From DASVTU01 sp036387415 (GTDB lineage Bacteria > Acidobacteriota > Blastocatellia > Pyrinomonadales > Pyrinomonadaceae), in the NCBI GenBank assembly GCA_036387415.1, contig DASVTU010000024.1, positions 42,288-106,287 of the forward strand: a stretch of DNA of 64,000 nucleotides. Reading direction: 5' to 3'. The position numbers were made by a program, and so were the translations under genes. Positions 9,697 to 17,692 of this stretch are shown in pieces. The notes beneath the pieces are model-generated. The model ran no database searches and was not told the origin of the DNA. It was given only the letters and a program-made list of their open reading frames with translations. Every line of letters starts with the position of its first letter. Within the stretch, counting starts at the first letter, position 1.

Positions 9697-11139
9697 ATGG
9701 AAAATCAAAACACCTTCATCATCGTTCGCAAAGACCTCGACCTCGACCCCATCACGATTGTCGCGGAGAGTTTGCTGGTCGGGCGTCTCAGGGAATGCGA
9801 ACTGTTGTTGAACCACCCGTCCGTGTCGCGCACGCAGGCGGGCATCAAAGAGATTGACGGCAACTTCTACGTCTTCAATCTCCGCCCCGCGAATCCATTC
9901 AAACTCAACGGCAAGCTAGTCGAGCGAAATGAAGCACTCGCCGAGGGCGACGTGCTCGAAGTCGGCCCCTTCATTCTCGACATACGTCGCGCGGGCGATG
10001 CGCTCGTCGTCGAAGTTACGTTTCAAATCGGCATCGAAGTTGAGAGCGCAGATGTCAGCAGCCCGACGCTCGGCACGCAACGCCTCCCCGACATTCAATC
10101 CATTATTCTCGCCGGACAAAAGAAACGACCCGCGCCGCGCGCCGAATCCCTGCCCGGCACCAAAGCACTCGACATCTACTGGGATAAGCGTATCGGCAAA
10201 GTCGGCAAAATGGTGCAGCCCTCGCCCCTCTTTCCCTACGCGCGACGGCGCACGGGCAAGTCGCTCTCCTACTGGACGCCGACTACAGACCTCGCGCGTC
10301 GTTGGCCGCTCGCGCTGCTCGTCTGGGGCGCGTTGGCGGTGGGGTTGTTGGCGCTCGTCGCGGCCTATCGTTATGCGGAGGCGTTCGCGCCCGCGCCCGT
10401 CTCCGATGCACACGCGCGTACGCAGATGAACTTGACGCCCGCTATCGCCGGACGCGCCAACGCTAACTCATGCACAAATTGCCACGCGCTCAACGCCAGC
10501 GTCGAAGGGCGCTGCGCTTCGTGTCATCAGACGGAGGTGTTCGCGGCGACGGTCATCAAGCCGCACGTCGCGGCGCAGATAGGTTGCGTCGATTGTCATG
10601 CGGAACATCGCGGCAAGGATTTTCGCCCCGGCGACGACGCCCACACCGCCTGCGTCGCGTGCCACAACGACGCAAACAAAACACTCTACAACGGCAAAAC
10701 CGTCACGACGCCGCATGGCGGCACCTATGGCTATCCGGTCGTGGACGGTCGTTGGAAATGGAAAGGATTGGACGAGGAGGAATGGTCGCTCAAGCAGATT
10801 GCCGTCACGCGTCAACCTGAAGACTCGGACGACGCGTGGCGCGTCAAGCAGTTTCATGCGCTGCATCTCTATCGCGTGCGCGCCGTCAATGGTCTCAACG
10901 GCAATCAGGAAGGCGAGATGTCGTGTTCGAGTTGCCACAAATCCTTCAACCCGATTGACACACAGACACCACGTACCACCTGCGCTGCGTGTCACAGCCG
11001 ACAACAACCAACACGCCCCGCCAACAACCTCATCAACACCGACGTGCCCAATTGCGCCTCCTGCCACGTCCAGCACATCCGCGACCGACGCCACTGGAAT
11101 CCCTCTCTACTCACCGCGCGCATCAACGACGGCCAATAA
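9697..11139 (+). CDS. FHA domain fused to membrane-anchored heptaheme cytochrome c
   Basis: A 480-residue protein. Residues 1-100 are a forkhead-associated domain (LLVGRLRECELLLNHPSVSRTQAGI; G-R and S-R are present, the usual H is Q), a phosphothreonine-binding fold. After a linker, one membrane helix lies at about 203-226 (PLALLVWGALAVGLLALVAA). The part beyond carries seven CxxCH haem sites: CTNCH, CASCH, CVDCH, CVACH, CSSCH, CAACH, CASCH. Expected topology is FHA in the cytoplasm and haems in the periplasm. It lies 18 bp after the ferredoxin protein, so the two are probably co-expressed and may form one inner-membrane complex. A phospho-recognition domain on a c-type cytochrome is unusual. 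Confidence 0.85.
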   Translation: MENQNTFIIVRKDLDLDPITIVAESLLVGRLRECELLLNHPSVSRTQAGIKEIDGNFYVFNLRPANPFKLNGKLVERNEALAEGDVLEVGPFILDIRRAGDALVVEVTFQIGIEVESADVSSPTLGTQRLPDIQSIILAGQKKRPAPRAESLPGTKALDIYWDKRIGKVGKMVQPSPLFPYARRRTGKSLSYWTPTTDLARRWPLALLVWGALAVGLLALVAAYRYAEAFAPAPVSDAHARTQMNLTPAIAGRANANSCTNCHALNASVEGRCASCHQTEVFAATVIKPHVAAQIGCVDCHAEHRGKDFRPGDDAHTACVACHNDANKTLYNGKTVTTPHGGTYGYPVVDGRWKWKGLDEEEWSLKQIAVTRQPEDSDDAWRVKQFHALHLYRVRAVNGLNGNQEGEMSCSSCHKSFNPIDTQTPRTTCAACHSRQQPTRPANNLINTDVPNCASCHVQHIRDRRHWNPSLLTARINDGQ

Positions 11140-11165
11140 CCAATGACGGACTCGCTCCGCTTAGG

Positions 11166-11186
11166 TCGCTTGCGAGGCTCAAGCGA
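11166..11186. terminator. Inverted repeat between convergent genes
   Basis: A perfect 7-bp stem, TCGCTTG and CAAGCGA, with a 7-base loop, lies in the 77 bp between two convergent cytochrome genes. No clear T-tract follows on either strand, so termination is only suggested by position. Confidence 0.3.
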
Positions 11187-11216
11187 GCAGAGTGAATTCC
11201 GTTTGTTGACGAACGA

Positions 11217-11798
11217 TTATTCGAGCGGTTTATGGCAGACGGCGCAGTCGTTGGTGCCGGGAATTTTGCCTTTGAGTTCGGGACGCACCTTGATGGATTG
11301 GTCGTGGCAGATGTTGCAATTGAGGTGGTAGGCGATTTCGTTGTTGAGTTTGACGGTTTTCTGCGCGGCGTCGGCGATGGTGGGAAGCGGTTTGCTATCG
11401 TCGCCCGCCTGTAGATGGCACGTGCGACAATTCTTGACGGGCGCGGCGTCCGCGGCATTGAGCGCGGCGGTGGTGAGCACGACGTTTCTCTCCGACGTGA
11501 CGAGCGGCGGCTTCAAGTCGGCCTTCGGTTGGTCGGTGTGATGACAAAAGACGCATGTGATGACGGACTTGCCATCGGGGCTGTAGTTTTTAGTCGAGTG
11601 CGTCTCATGGTTGAAGGCGACCTCGCCATACTTGTCCGACTGGCTATCCTTCGCGAGCGTCACCTGCTTCGGTTGCACCTTGCTATCAGCCGTTGTCGCA
11701 GCGATTGGAGCAGACCACGAAACCCCTGTCGGCTTGGCATCAGCCACCAGCAATGCCGCCGAACTAAACGCCGCAATCACTACAAGAAACAGCTTCAT
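11217..11798 (-). CDS. Periplasmic tetraheme cytochrome c (c3/c7 type)
   Basis: A 193-residue secreted cytochrome. The start at 11798 gives a clean signal peptide (MKLFLVVIAAFSSAALLVADA) and follows an AAGG ribosome site; two in-frame ATGs lie 6 and 9 bp upstream. The mature part carries four CxxCH sites (CVFCH, CRTCH, CNICH, CAVCH) and additional free histidines such as FNHETHSTKNY that can serve as distal ligands, the pattern of class III c3/c7 cytochromes. A soluble periplasmic carrier shuttling electrons between the membrane cytochromes of this cluster is the natural reading. It is oriented opposite to the upstream heptaheme gene and runs with the two nonaheme genes. Confidence 0.85.
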   Translation of the reverse strand: MKLFLVVIAAFSSAALLVADAKPTGVSWSAPIAATTADSKVQPKQVTLAKDSQSDKYGEVAFNHETHSTKNYSPDGKSVITCVFCHHTDQPKADLKPPLVTSERNVVLTTAALNAADAAPVKNCRTCHLQAGDDSKPLPTIADAAQKTVKLNNEIAYHLNCNICHDQSIKVRPELKGKIPGTNDCAVCHKPLE

Positions 11799-12003
11799 CT
11801 TCATCATCCTTGCAAACGAATCTTTCAAGACCGAATTTCGGGGAGGAGACTGGGAAGAACTCGACGTGTGGCGAAAACGAAAATGCCGGTGAGCGCGAAT
11901 GCTCACATGTGAGCTTTGGCTTCACCACTTCAAATCTTATGTAGGCGGAAGAGCCTTGTCAAACTTTTCCAGTCCGTGCGACTTCCAAAGTCGCTGCGAT
12001 GGT

Positions 12004-12993
12004 CTAGAGCGTGAGGCGAAAAGTTTGTCCACGGTGGCAACGCTTGCAATCCTGAAAATCGGCATCACCGAAGGCGCGGCGTCCGTCGTGACACGTCATA
12101 CAACTCTGCGCGCGTACCGTCGGAAAATGTTGTGCGGTGCGCGGCACGCTCACCTGCCTCGACTGCGGTAAATTAGCTGTGATGCTGTGACAGTCGGCAC
12201 ATGCGAGACGCTGCCGCGCGCCGTGTTGGGCATGGCTGAAACTCGCGCGAAAGGCTTGCGCGTTGGTCGGGGTGCGGCGATAGGGCGCGGGCGCGTGGCA
12301 GACGCCGCAGGATGCGAGGTCGCGCCCCGCAGCGGCGCGGCTGTTCGGCGTGTGGCATGAGTAGCACTGGTTATGCGCTGACAGGCCGACGGGAATCGAC
12401 AGCGCAACACCGCGACGTGCGGGCGCGTGACAAGCTGCACAATTCTTTTCGGGACGTGCCGCGCCGCTCATGTGCTGCGCGTGGTCGAAACGGACGTTGA
12501 AGCTTTCCGTGAAATTCGCCGGAAAGTTTTTCAGGGGCGCGCTCGCCGTTTCGACGCTCGCATGACAGATGCTGCACATCGCAATCTCGCGCGTGGTGAA
12601 CTGTGTGAGGTGACAGTCGGTACAGGCTTTGTGGCCGGGGAAGACGGGCGTCGCGGAGTTGTCCGCCGGACGTTGGTGACACGACGCGCAAGCCAACGCC
12701 GCATGACGCGCGCTCCTGTGTGAAAAATTCGAGTAATCGCGGACGGCATCCTGCGCGAACGAGGACGCGACCGACGCCGCACTCGCGCTACCTTTCGCGG
12801 CAGATGGATCGTTGCCGCGATTCATTGTGAAGAAGAGGCCGAGGGCGACAAGCATGACAACGAGTGAAAGTCTCCGGCGCGACACACAGACGTTGATGAC
12901 AGCCATGCGGCTCGCTGTCTCATGTCGGCTGGCGAGTTGACGGCACTCGTCGTCGGAATTCTTCATTTCGTTGTTTCGTTGCGACTCAATCAC
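12004..12993 (-). CDS. Membrane-anchored nonaheme cytochrome c
   Basis: A 329-residue protein with an N-terminal hydrophobic anchor (LSLVVMLVALGLFFTM) after a basic stretch, then nine CxxCH motifs: CASCH, CTDCH, CSICH, CAACH, CYSCH, CGVCH, CADCH, CMTCH, CKRCH. Repeated FSHAQH or FDHAQH segments before haem sites supply distal histidines, as in cytochrome c7 or NrfH/CymA-like families. The GTG at 12993 starts 15 bp after the upstream nonaheme gene; an ATG at 12966 is an alternative. Probably an inner-membrane or periplasmic relay. It pairs with the next nonaheme protein, which has the same number of haems but low similarity. Confidence 0.85.
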   Translation of the reverse strand: MIESQRNNEMKNSDDECRQLASRHETASRMAVINVCVSRRRLSLVVMLVALGLFFTMNRGNDPSAAKGSASAASVASSFAQDAVRDYSNFSHRSARHAALACASCHQRPADNSATPVFPGHKACTDCHLTQFTTREIAMCSICHASVETASAPLKNFPANFTESFNVRFDHAQHMSGAARPEKNCAACHAPARRGVALSIPVGLSAHNQCYSCHTPNSRAAAGRDLASCGVCHAPAPYRRTPTNAQAFRASFSHAQHGARQRLACADCHSITANLPQSRQVSVPRTAQHFPTVRAQSCMTCHDGRRAFGDADFQDCKRCHRGQTFRLTL

Positions 12994-13008
12994 AAACGCT
13001 TCTTTCGT

Positions 13009-14103
13009 TTACTCGAACAGAGCGGCGTGGCTCGTCGGCACGTCGCGGCGTCCGACTTCGGATGTGTGACATTTGGCGCACGTAAAATTGCGGTCTTGCT
13101 TTCTTCGGTCAAACTCCTTTTCGAGCGTGACAATCTCGGCGTCGGTCGAGGTTTTATGACAGGGCGCGCAAGTCGAGATGGGCACGTCGGGCTTCAAACC
13201 ACGCAGCGTTGTCGCGGCGGTGATGTGAATGTGGCAACTCGTACACTCGGCAACGTGTTGCTCACGCATGTGTATGAACTTGTTTGAGATGCGCGGCGAC
13301 GCATCGAGAGCGACGGATGCAGCACTCGCCGTTTTATGACATCCAGCGCAGTTGTCTCTGACAGGCTCGACGCTTTTCCAGTGGCAATTGAAACAGGAGG
13401 CGTGGCTCGTCGGCACGGTCTTGAAAGTGCCCGCGGGCGGCGTGAAGCCGTCCGGCCAACCACCGACGGGCGGCGCGGGGAGTCGCGCGTTGGTTTCGTG
13501 GCAGATGGCGCAGTTGTTGTATTGCGTCGGCTTCTCTTGCGTGGCATGAGCCGTGGCAACAAAGAGCGCGGGCATGAAACGCGTGCGCGCCGACGCGTCC
13601 GGCCGGAAACTCCCGCCACCGCCGCGTGCGATAACATCTTGATGCTTATCGTGTGGAAACTCTGCGACGAACTGACGTGCGCGCGACGGATGACGGAAGG
13701 CGAAACGCGATTCGTCGCGCGGTGAGACGCGTGTGTGACAGATGGTGCAGATAACGGGGCGCGCGCCCTTGAAGAATTGCTGTCGATGACAATTGATGCA
13801 GGCATCGTGCGCGGGATAGTCGGCTACGTCTGGGAAGCCGCTCGCGGTTCGCCAGTTGGACGTCGGAGTTTTGTGACAGTCGTTGCACGATAACTTTTTG
13901 TGAGCGTTGCTCTCATGAAGAAAACGCCCATAATTGCGCGTCGCCCTCGACGACGAACGCGCGGGCGCAACACGGCGCTGTCTCGCTGTTCGTTGCAATG
14001 ATGACAGTGCGGCTCCCTCGGCATTCAGAGAGAGACGCGTGCAGACAAACATTGCGAGCGCAGCGACGGCGAAAATAACAAGTGTGATAATGCGTCGTCT
14101 CAT
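13009..14103 (-). CDS. Membrane-anchored nonaheme cytochrome c
   Basis: A 364-residue protein. The N-terminal basic and hydrophobic segment (MRRRIITLVIFAVAALAMFV) is an uncleaved anchor or signal. Nine CxxCH sites follow: CNDCH, CINCH, CTICH, CAICH, CFNCH, CAGCH, CTSCH, CAPCH, CAKCH. Histidine-bearing stretches such as FPHDKHQD before haem sites look like distal ligands. A TTG lies one codon before the chosen ATG. Spacing of 15-20 bp to its neighbours on both sides suggests one transcript running from the GlcG/HbpS-domain gene through to the tetraheme gene. Electron relay in the periplasm is the likely role; partners are inferred from position only. Confidence 0.85.
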   Translation of the reverse strand: MRRRIITLVIFAVAALAMFVCTRLSLNAEGAALSSLQRTARQRRVAPARSSSRATRNYGRFLHESNAHKKLSCNDCHKTPTSNWRTASGFPDVADYPAHDACINCHRQQFFKGARPVICTICHTRVSPRDESRFAFRHPSRARQFVAEFPHDKHQDVIARGGGGSFRPDASARTRFMPALFVATAHATQEKPTQYNNCAICHETNARLPAPPVGGWPDGFTPPAGTFKTVPTSHASCFNCHWKSVEPVRDNCAGCHKTASAASVALDASPRISNKFIHMREQHVAECTSCHIHITAATTLRGLKPDVPISTCAPCHKTSTDAEIVTLEKEFDRRKQDRNFTCAKCHTSEVGRRDVPTSHAALFE

Positions 14104-14123
14104 CAAATATGCTGGGCGTCTTC

Positions 14124-15035
14124 TTAATGAAAACTACTCGTTCTGCTGTCCATCTTCTCGCATGCGGGCAAGGGTTGTTCGAGGCCGATGCACTTAACGT
14201 TTTTGTCCTGCTGGTTCGAGATGAGAAAAGGCGTCTCGGTGCCGTGCGCGCCTGTTTTGATTTTTAGTTCGCATGTCCACAAGATGCCTTTGCTGCCGAT
14301 TTCTGCGGGGACGAGATTTGAAACGAGATACGTGCCAGGCTCCAAGTCTGTGAAGTAGGCGGTGCCTTTGCGGTCAGTCATGACGGACACGACTGTGGCT
14401 TTCGACGCATCTTCGGCTTGTTTGATTAACGCGTCGAGCGTTGCTTGCTGACGCCGATAAAAGCCGTTGCGAATCTCTTCGCGGAGGTTGACGGTCAGCC
14501 ATTTGAGCGCGAGTTCGCGGCTGCCAAACTCTCGCCTGCCGTTCGCGAACGCGGCGCGAAATTCGGGCACCGCCTTCTCGCCTTCGACATCCTTCGCCTC
14601 GGCCTCGCGGCAATAGACAGACTCGCAATCGTTCTCTTTGAGCCAACGAATAAACGCCTCGCTCGCGCCGACATTGCGGTAATAACACTCACGCGAGAGC
14701 ATGTGCGTCTGCTTCAACGCTTCGACAAAATTTCGATTCGCTTCCAGACCGCCCTTGATGAGATAAAAACGTTTGCGCGCGAGTCCTTTAGTCTCGCCTC
14801 CGATTTTCGGCCTGACGCGAAGACGTACAACCTGTCGTTCCAAATTTTGCGATGATGTCGTGCCACTCGGCGACATCGCAACGTGCGGTGATGTTGCTGC
14901 GGTCGGTGCCGCGTTCATCACCGCGACGCACAGACAAAGCAACACTCCGCAGAAGCCAAGCGACGCCGACGCCGCCACACCGCGACGTTTTGTTGCTGCC
15001 ACGGCGCGACGCTTATTGAATAACCATGCTCTCAT
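14124..15035 (-). CDS. Exported protein with carboxypeptidase-regulatory-like domain
   Basis: A 303-residue protein of unknown function, probably exported: a basic N-terminus and hydrophobic segment (LGFCGVLLCLCVAVMNAAPT) end near residue 45. The central part is helical and charged (FIRWLKENDCESVYCREAE; EFGSRELALKWLTVNL). Residues about 210-290 resemble a transthyretin/carboxypeptidase-regulatory beta sandwich (VMTDRKGTAYFTDLEPGTYLVSNL). Six or so cysteines but no CxxCH, so it does not bind haem c. It lies 20 bp from the nonaheme cytochrome gene, which suggests a structural or surface-docking role in the same system. A second ATG one codon upstream is possible. Confidence 0.6.
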   Translation of the reverse strand: MRAWLFNKRRAVAATKRRGVAASASLGFCGVLLCLCVAVMNAAPTAATSPHVAMSPSGTTSSQNLERQVVRLRVRPKIGGETKGLARKRFYLIKGGLEANRNFVEALKQTHMLSRECYYRNVGASEAFIRWLKENDCESVYCREAEAKDVEGEKAVPEFRAAFANGRREFGSRELALKWLTVNLREEIRNGFYRRQQATLDALIKQAEDASKATVVSVMTDRKGTAYFTDLEPGTYLVSNLVPAEIGSKGILWTCELKIKTGAHGTETPFLISNQQDKNVKCIGLEQPLPACEKMDSRTSSFH

Positions 15036-15115
15036 CATTTTTGCATCCGGCGACGCGCGCCGGAGAGTTCTGCTGACCGACGACAGACACGCTCAAGGGT
15101 TCGCGTTGACGTGAC

Positions 15116-17224
15116 TCAAAGATTCGGGCTGCGCGGAAATTTGACGAAGGGCAGACGCGTGCCGCGCACGAAAGTCTGGTCGGAGCGAATCGCTACGGGC
15201 GGCGCAAAACCGTTGCTTCCGGCGGCGGCAATGATGTCGTCCTGGTCGATGCCGTCGCCGCTGATGCCGATGCCGCCGACGAGCGCGCCGTTTTTGTAGA
15301 GTGGAATGCTGCCCGCGAAAATCTGTAGACCGTTGGGCAGACCTGCGAGCGCAGTACAGACGCTCGCGCCGAGATTCGTTTTGACCAAGTCAAGTTGCAA
15401 GCCGACGTTGAAGACGCTCCATTTGTTGAGCGGGGTGCTGAATGTGCCCGCGTCTGTGTTGGGAATGCCGTCGGGGAAAAAGGGACGATGGAGAAATCCG
15501 ATGGCTCGGTCACTGAAAGCGATTGAGCCGTCGAGTCGGAGACCGTCGTCGGCGGCGCGGTCAACGTATGAACCGAACCCCGCCGCGCGCAGCGACCCAC
15601 CCGCATTCGCTTTGGAGAAGAAAGCCGCCGAGCGCGCCTTTTGCACCGACACGTCGAAGCCGAAGACGGGAGCATCGACCATGCGGAAGACGCCGAGCAC
15701 GTTGCCCTCCACGTCAACGACGGCGACGGTAACGCGCGCCGCGCTGCCAAGTGGTTGACGAATCGCCGCACGCGTGATGTTGGCCTGCTGAGCCGCCTGC
15801 GCGATGATGCGTCCGACATCGGAGGCGGTCAGCGCGTTCGCCGCCGTCGGTAAAATGCTGCCGACGAACGGGAAGAAACGCGTATCGACTTCGCCGCCGA
15901 TGCCGCCGACGATGGCGGGCGTAAACGCAGAAGATTGCGCGCCGAGAAGTGGAAAGGGTGGTTGAAACGCGCCGGGAAGCGTTGTGAGCGTCGCGGGCGT
16001 CGGGGCGTTGGGTGTGTTGACGTAAGGCAGACGAATGCCGTCCACCAGAATGTTATCGCCGCGAATCTGTGCGGGCGCTTCAAAGCCGCGCACCGCCGCG
16101 ACCGCGATTGTCTCCTCAAACGGCTGGTCGAAATCGGACGGGTCGCGGTCTACGCCGTAAACGCCGTCGCCTTCGATGCCGACGCCGCCCACGGCCGCAC
16201 CGTTTTTGTAGACGGGCACGCCGCCCGCATCTGCGGAAAGACCGAGCGGCAGTCCCGGCTTTTTAATATCGGAGCATGGGAGCGACGAATACTGGACGCC
16301 ATAGAGCGGTCCCGACGGGCGAAAGTTGACGGCGGGCGGGAAGTGTTCCTGAATGATAAATCCGGCGGTGCGCGTGGTGAAGGCGTTGCCGGAAGTGCTA
16401 AAGAGTGCGCCCGTTCCGGCCTTCGAGACGGCGGCAGCGGTAGATGAAACAACCATTCCTTCCAAGCCGCCCGACTGTGCGCCGCCGCCGCGAATCTGCG
16501 ACGTAGGCGCGGCTCCGGTCATCGTAAAGAGTCCGAGCACGTTGGCTTCGCGGTCGGTCACGGCCACCGTCACGGCGCGGTTGAGTTGCACGGCGGCAGA
16601 GACGGCCTGCGCGATGACGGTTTGCACTTCGCTCGCCGTGAGAGTTCCTGCTGTGGTGGTGTTTGGTGGGAGAATTGGGGCGTGTGCGCCGGGCGTGGGC
16701 ACGGCTCCGTCGTCGTCGGGCAGTCCGCCGCCTGTGTGTCCGATGCCGACGCGCACGCGATTACTCGACGCGCCGTCATAACGAAGACGTACGAGCACGT
16801 CGCCCATGTCCGTCAATGCGTCGTCGAGACGCACGACGACCGATGTCAACCATTCTTGCTGCGGCACGCTCCCGACGTGTTCGACTGCGAGAGGATAGAC
16901 GCGATGCGCGCCGTCTTCCGCTTCCACCGCGACGGCGCTCGCCGCCTCACCCGCTCGCAGGCGAAGATTCATCGCAAAGAGCATGATGCGCGTCTGCTGG
17001 TCGGAGCCGAAGGCGATGGTAGCAGCGGGCTGAAACGGTTCGCGTTGCCGCGTCAGTGCGTCGAGCGCGACGGCACGCGTCGAATTCTCTTCGCTGACCA
17101 GAACCGGAGCACTCGTCTGCGCCGCAGCGTTTTCGGGTCGCCATGTCCCCGCGCACAGCAACGCGGCACACAGACACCCGACGAGAAGAAAGCGAACAAA
17201 GACGAGGCGGAAACGAACATTCAT
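15116..17224 (-). CDS. Secreted protein with two GlcG/HbpS-type haem-binding domains
   Basis: A 702-residue exported protein with a signal peptide ending near NAAAQ (about residue 36). Two GlcG/HbpS (DUF336-type) domains are visible: LTASEVQTVIAQAVSAAVQ with VAVTDREANVLGLFTM, and LTASDVGRIIAQAAQQANI with VAVVDVEGNVLGVFRM. Each is followed by a matching half, LYKNGAAVGGVGIEGDGV-like and LYKNGALVGGIGISGDGI. Known relatives bind haem or act as small-molecule sensors. The usual family protein is a single domain of about 140-190 residues, so this is a duplicated and extended form. It opens the minus-strand run of cytochrome genes, suggesting haem storage, haem sensing or redox sensing. Confidence 0.75.
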   Translation of the reverse strand: MNVRFRLVFVRFLLVGCLCAALLCAGTWRPENAAAQTSAPVLVSEENSTRAVALDALTRQREPFQPAATIAFGSDQQTRIMLFAMNLRLRAGEAASAVAVEAEDGAHRVYPLAVEHVGSVPQQEWLTSVVVRLDDALTDMGDVLVRLRYDGASSNRVRVGIGHTGGGLPDDDGAVPTPGAHAPILPPNTTTAGTLTASEVQTVIAQAVSAAVQLNRAVTVAVTDREANVLGLFTMTGAAPTSQIRGGGAQSGGLEGMVVSSTAAAVSKAGTGALFSTSGNAFTTRTAGFIIQEHFPPAVNFRPSGPLYGVQYSSLPCSDIKKPGLPLGLSADAGGVPVYKNGAAVGGVGIEGDGVYGVDRDPSDFDQPFEETIAVAAVRGFEAPAQIRGDNILVDGIRLPYVNTPNAPTPATLTTLPGAFQPPFPLLGAQSSAFTPAIVGGIGGEVDTRFFPFVGSILPTAANALTASDVGRIIAQAAQQANITRAAIRQPLGSAARVTVAVVDVEGNVLGVFRMVDAPVFGFDVSVQKARSAAFFSKANAGGSLRAAGFGSYVDRAADDGLRLDGSIAFSDRAIGFLHRPFFPDGIPNTDAGTFSTPLNKWSVFNVGLQLDLVKTNLGASVCTALAGLPNGLQIFAGSIPLYKNGALVGGIGISGDGIDQDDIIAAAGSNGFAPPVAIRSDQTFVRGTRLPFVKFPRSPNL

Positions 17225-17692
17225 AGACGACGATAAACGTTCAAGAAGAAATGCGACGAGGTTTTGAGTTTCGCTGATTCAGCGTATCGGACGCGCGTTC
17301 AACTGTAGCACTAATCACCCATCAGTCAAGAAAACTCCACACGCAGAAACTAATAACCATTTCAAAACTTGCCACCGAAGACACAGAGACGTAGAGGAAA
17401 ACTAAAAAGCGAAATGAAGTGAAGTGGCGAGATGGCAAAGCACCGTCGCGACCGGAGTTGTTTTCCGCTTTCCCGTTCCTCTTTCCCTTTTTGTATGTCT
17501 CTGTGTCTCTGTGTCTATCATGTTCTTTCCGTGGAGCGAAAAAAATTTCGGTTGCCAGCACAGCACCGCTATGCTACAACGCAAGTCCTCGCTCTCTTGA
17601 ACCGACGACAGCCACGCTGCTCCGTGTCGCACGCTGTCGAGCCGCGATTCGGGGCGGTTCCGCTCCATCTTGGCACGTTGTATTTCTATTCT
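17225..17692. promoter_or_regulatory. Divergent intergenic region carrying a dispersed repeat
   Basis: About 470 bp between the minus-strand GlcG/HbpS-domain gene and the plus-strand barrel gene. The middle is taken up by the dispersed palindromic repeat at 17357-17507. The open frame running in from 17432 is repeat sequence and does not look coding. Promoters for both sides must lie in the flanks, but no clear hexamers are seen. Confidence 0.4.
17357..17507. repeat. Dispersed palindromic repeat, copy A
   Basis: It begins with CCATTTCAAAACTTGCC (17357-17373), which recurs with one mismatch at 45181-45197. An 11-bp perfect inverted repeat follows, GACACAGAGAC at 17380-17390 and GTCTCTGTGTC at 17497-17507, with extra imperfect pairing inside. 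The two copies share the leading block and the ACAGAG-rich arms but differ in the loop, as expected of a small non-coding dispersed element that folds into a hairpin. Confidence 0.7.

Noticed and set aside
17432..17692. N-terminal extension of the barrel protein
   Set aside because: The upstream part is the dispersed palindromic repeat, and a normal signal peptide starts at 17693.
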